5,807 bases of DNA, taken from assembly GCA_041484845.1 (NCBI GenBank), contig JBGPIK010000424.1:1-5807 (forward strand), given 5' to 3'. This document shows, in pieces, positions 5,788 to 5,807 of this stretch. Position 1 is the first letter of the stretch, and each line of letters opens with the position of its first letter. Position numbers and translations under genes: made by a program. The stretch is from JBGPIK01 sp041484845. GTDB lineage: Bacteria > Desulfobacterota > Binatia > UBA9968. The notes below the pieces were generated by a model, which worked only from the letters and a program-made list of their open reading frames with translations, did not search any database and was not told the DNA's origin.

Positions 5788-5807
5788 AGGCCAGCGTTCA
5801 CCGCAGA

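Overview
The window reads as part of a chromosome from an uncultured, moderately GC-rich, Gram-negative bacterium. The evidence is a lipobox lipoprotein of the outer-envelope glycine-zipper type, a Sec-exported periplasmic binding protein, good AGGAGG-type ribosome sites and intergenic repeats of the kinds common in soil and subsurface lineages. The combination of NMT1/SsuA-type binding proteins, amidohydrolases and Asp/Glu-racemase-superfamily enzymes recalls environmental lineages such as former Deltaproteobacteria, Rokubacteria/Methylomirabilota or Tectomicrobia. That placement is an impression and cannot be proved from 5.8 kb.

Layout. (1) 30-470, plus strand: a small glycine-zipper lipoprotein. 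(2) 637-990, minus strand: a VOC (glyoxalase/dioxygenase fold) protein convergent with it, with a GC-rich 8-bp hairpin (570-597) between the two 3' ends. (3) About 991-1942: some 950 bases with no convincing gene. They hold an imperfect inverted repeat (1469-1553), a 137-bp MITE-like element with near-perfect terminal inverted repeats and CTAG at both ends (1626-1762), and a hairpin in the leader of the next gene (1861-1895). (4) 1943-3646: a metal-dependent amidohydrolase whose C-terminus is an added IPT/TIG-like immunoglobulin domain. (5) 3682-4692, 35 bases further on: a secreted substrate-binding protein of the NMT1/SsuA type. (6) 4693-5064: a gene-free gap with an 87-bp palindromic dispersed repeat (4851-4937) and a 7-bp inverted repeat (5004-5040). 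(7) 5065-5787: a maleate isomerase/arylmalonate decarboxylase-like member of the Asp/Glu racemase superfamily that seems to lack the usual catalytic cysteines.

How the genes may work together. The amidohydrolase and binding protein look like one transcription unit: capture of a small organic solute in the periplasm and hydrolysis of a C-N (or lactone/ester) bond in it. The racemase-superfamily enzyme could act on a resulting carboxylic acid, but the 372-bp gap with a repeat suggests it has its own promoter. No permease or ATPase is in the window, so import is unexplained here. The substrate cannot be read from the sequence.

I see no rRNA, tRNA, CRISPR array, defence system or intact transposase. 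The points most worth a second look are the amidohydrolase-IPT/TIG fusion, the cysteine-poor active site of the last gene, and the MITE-like element.
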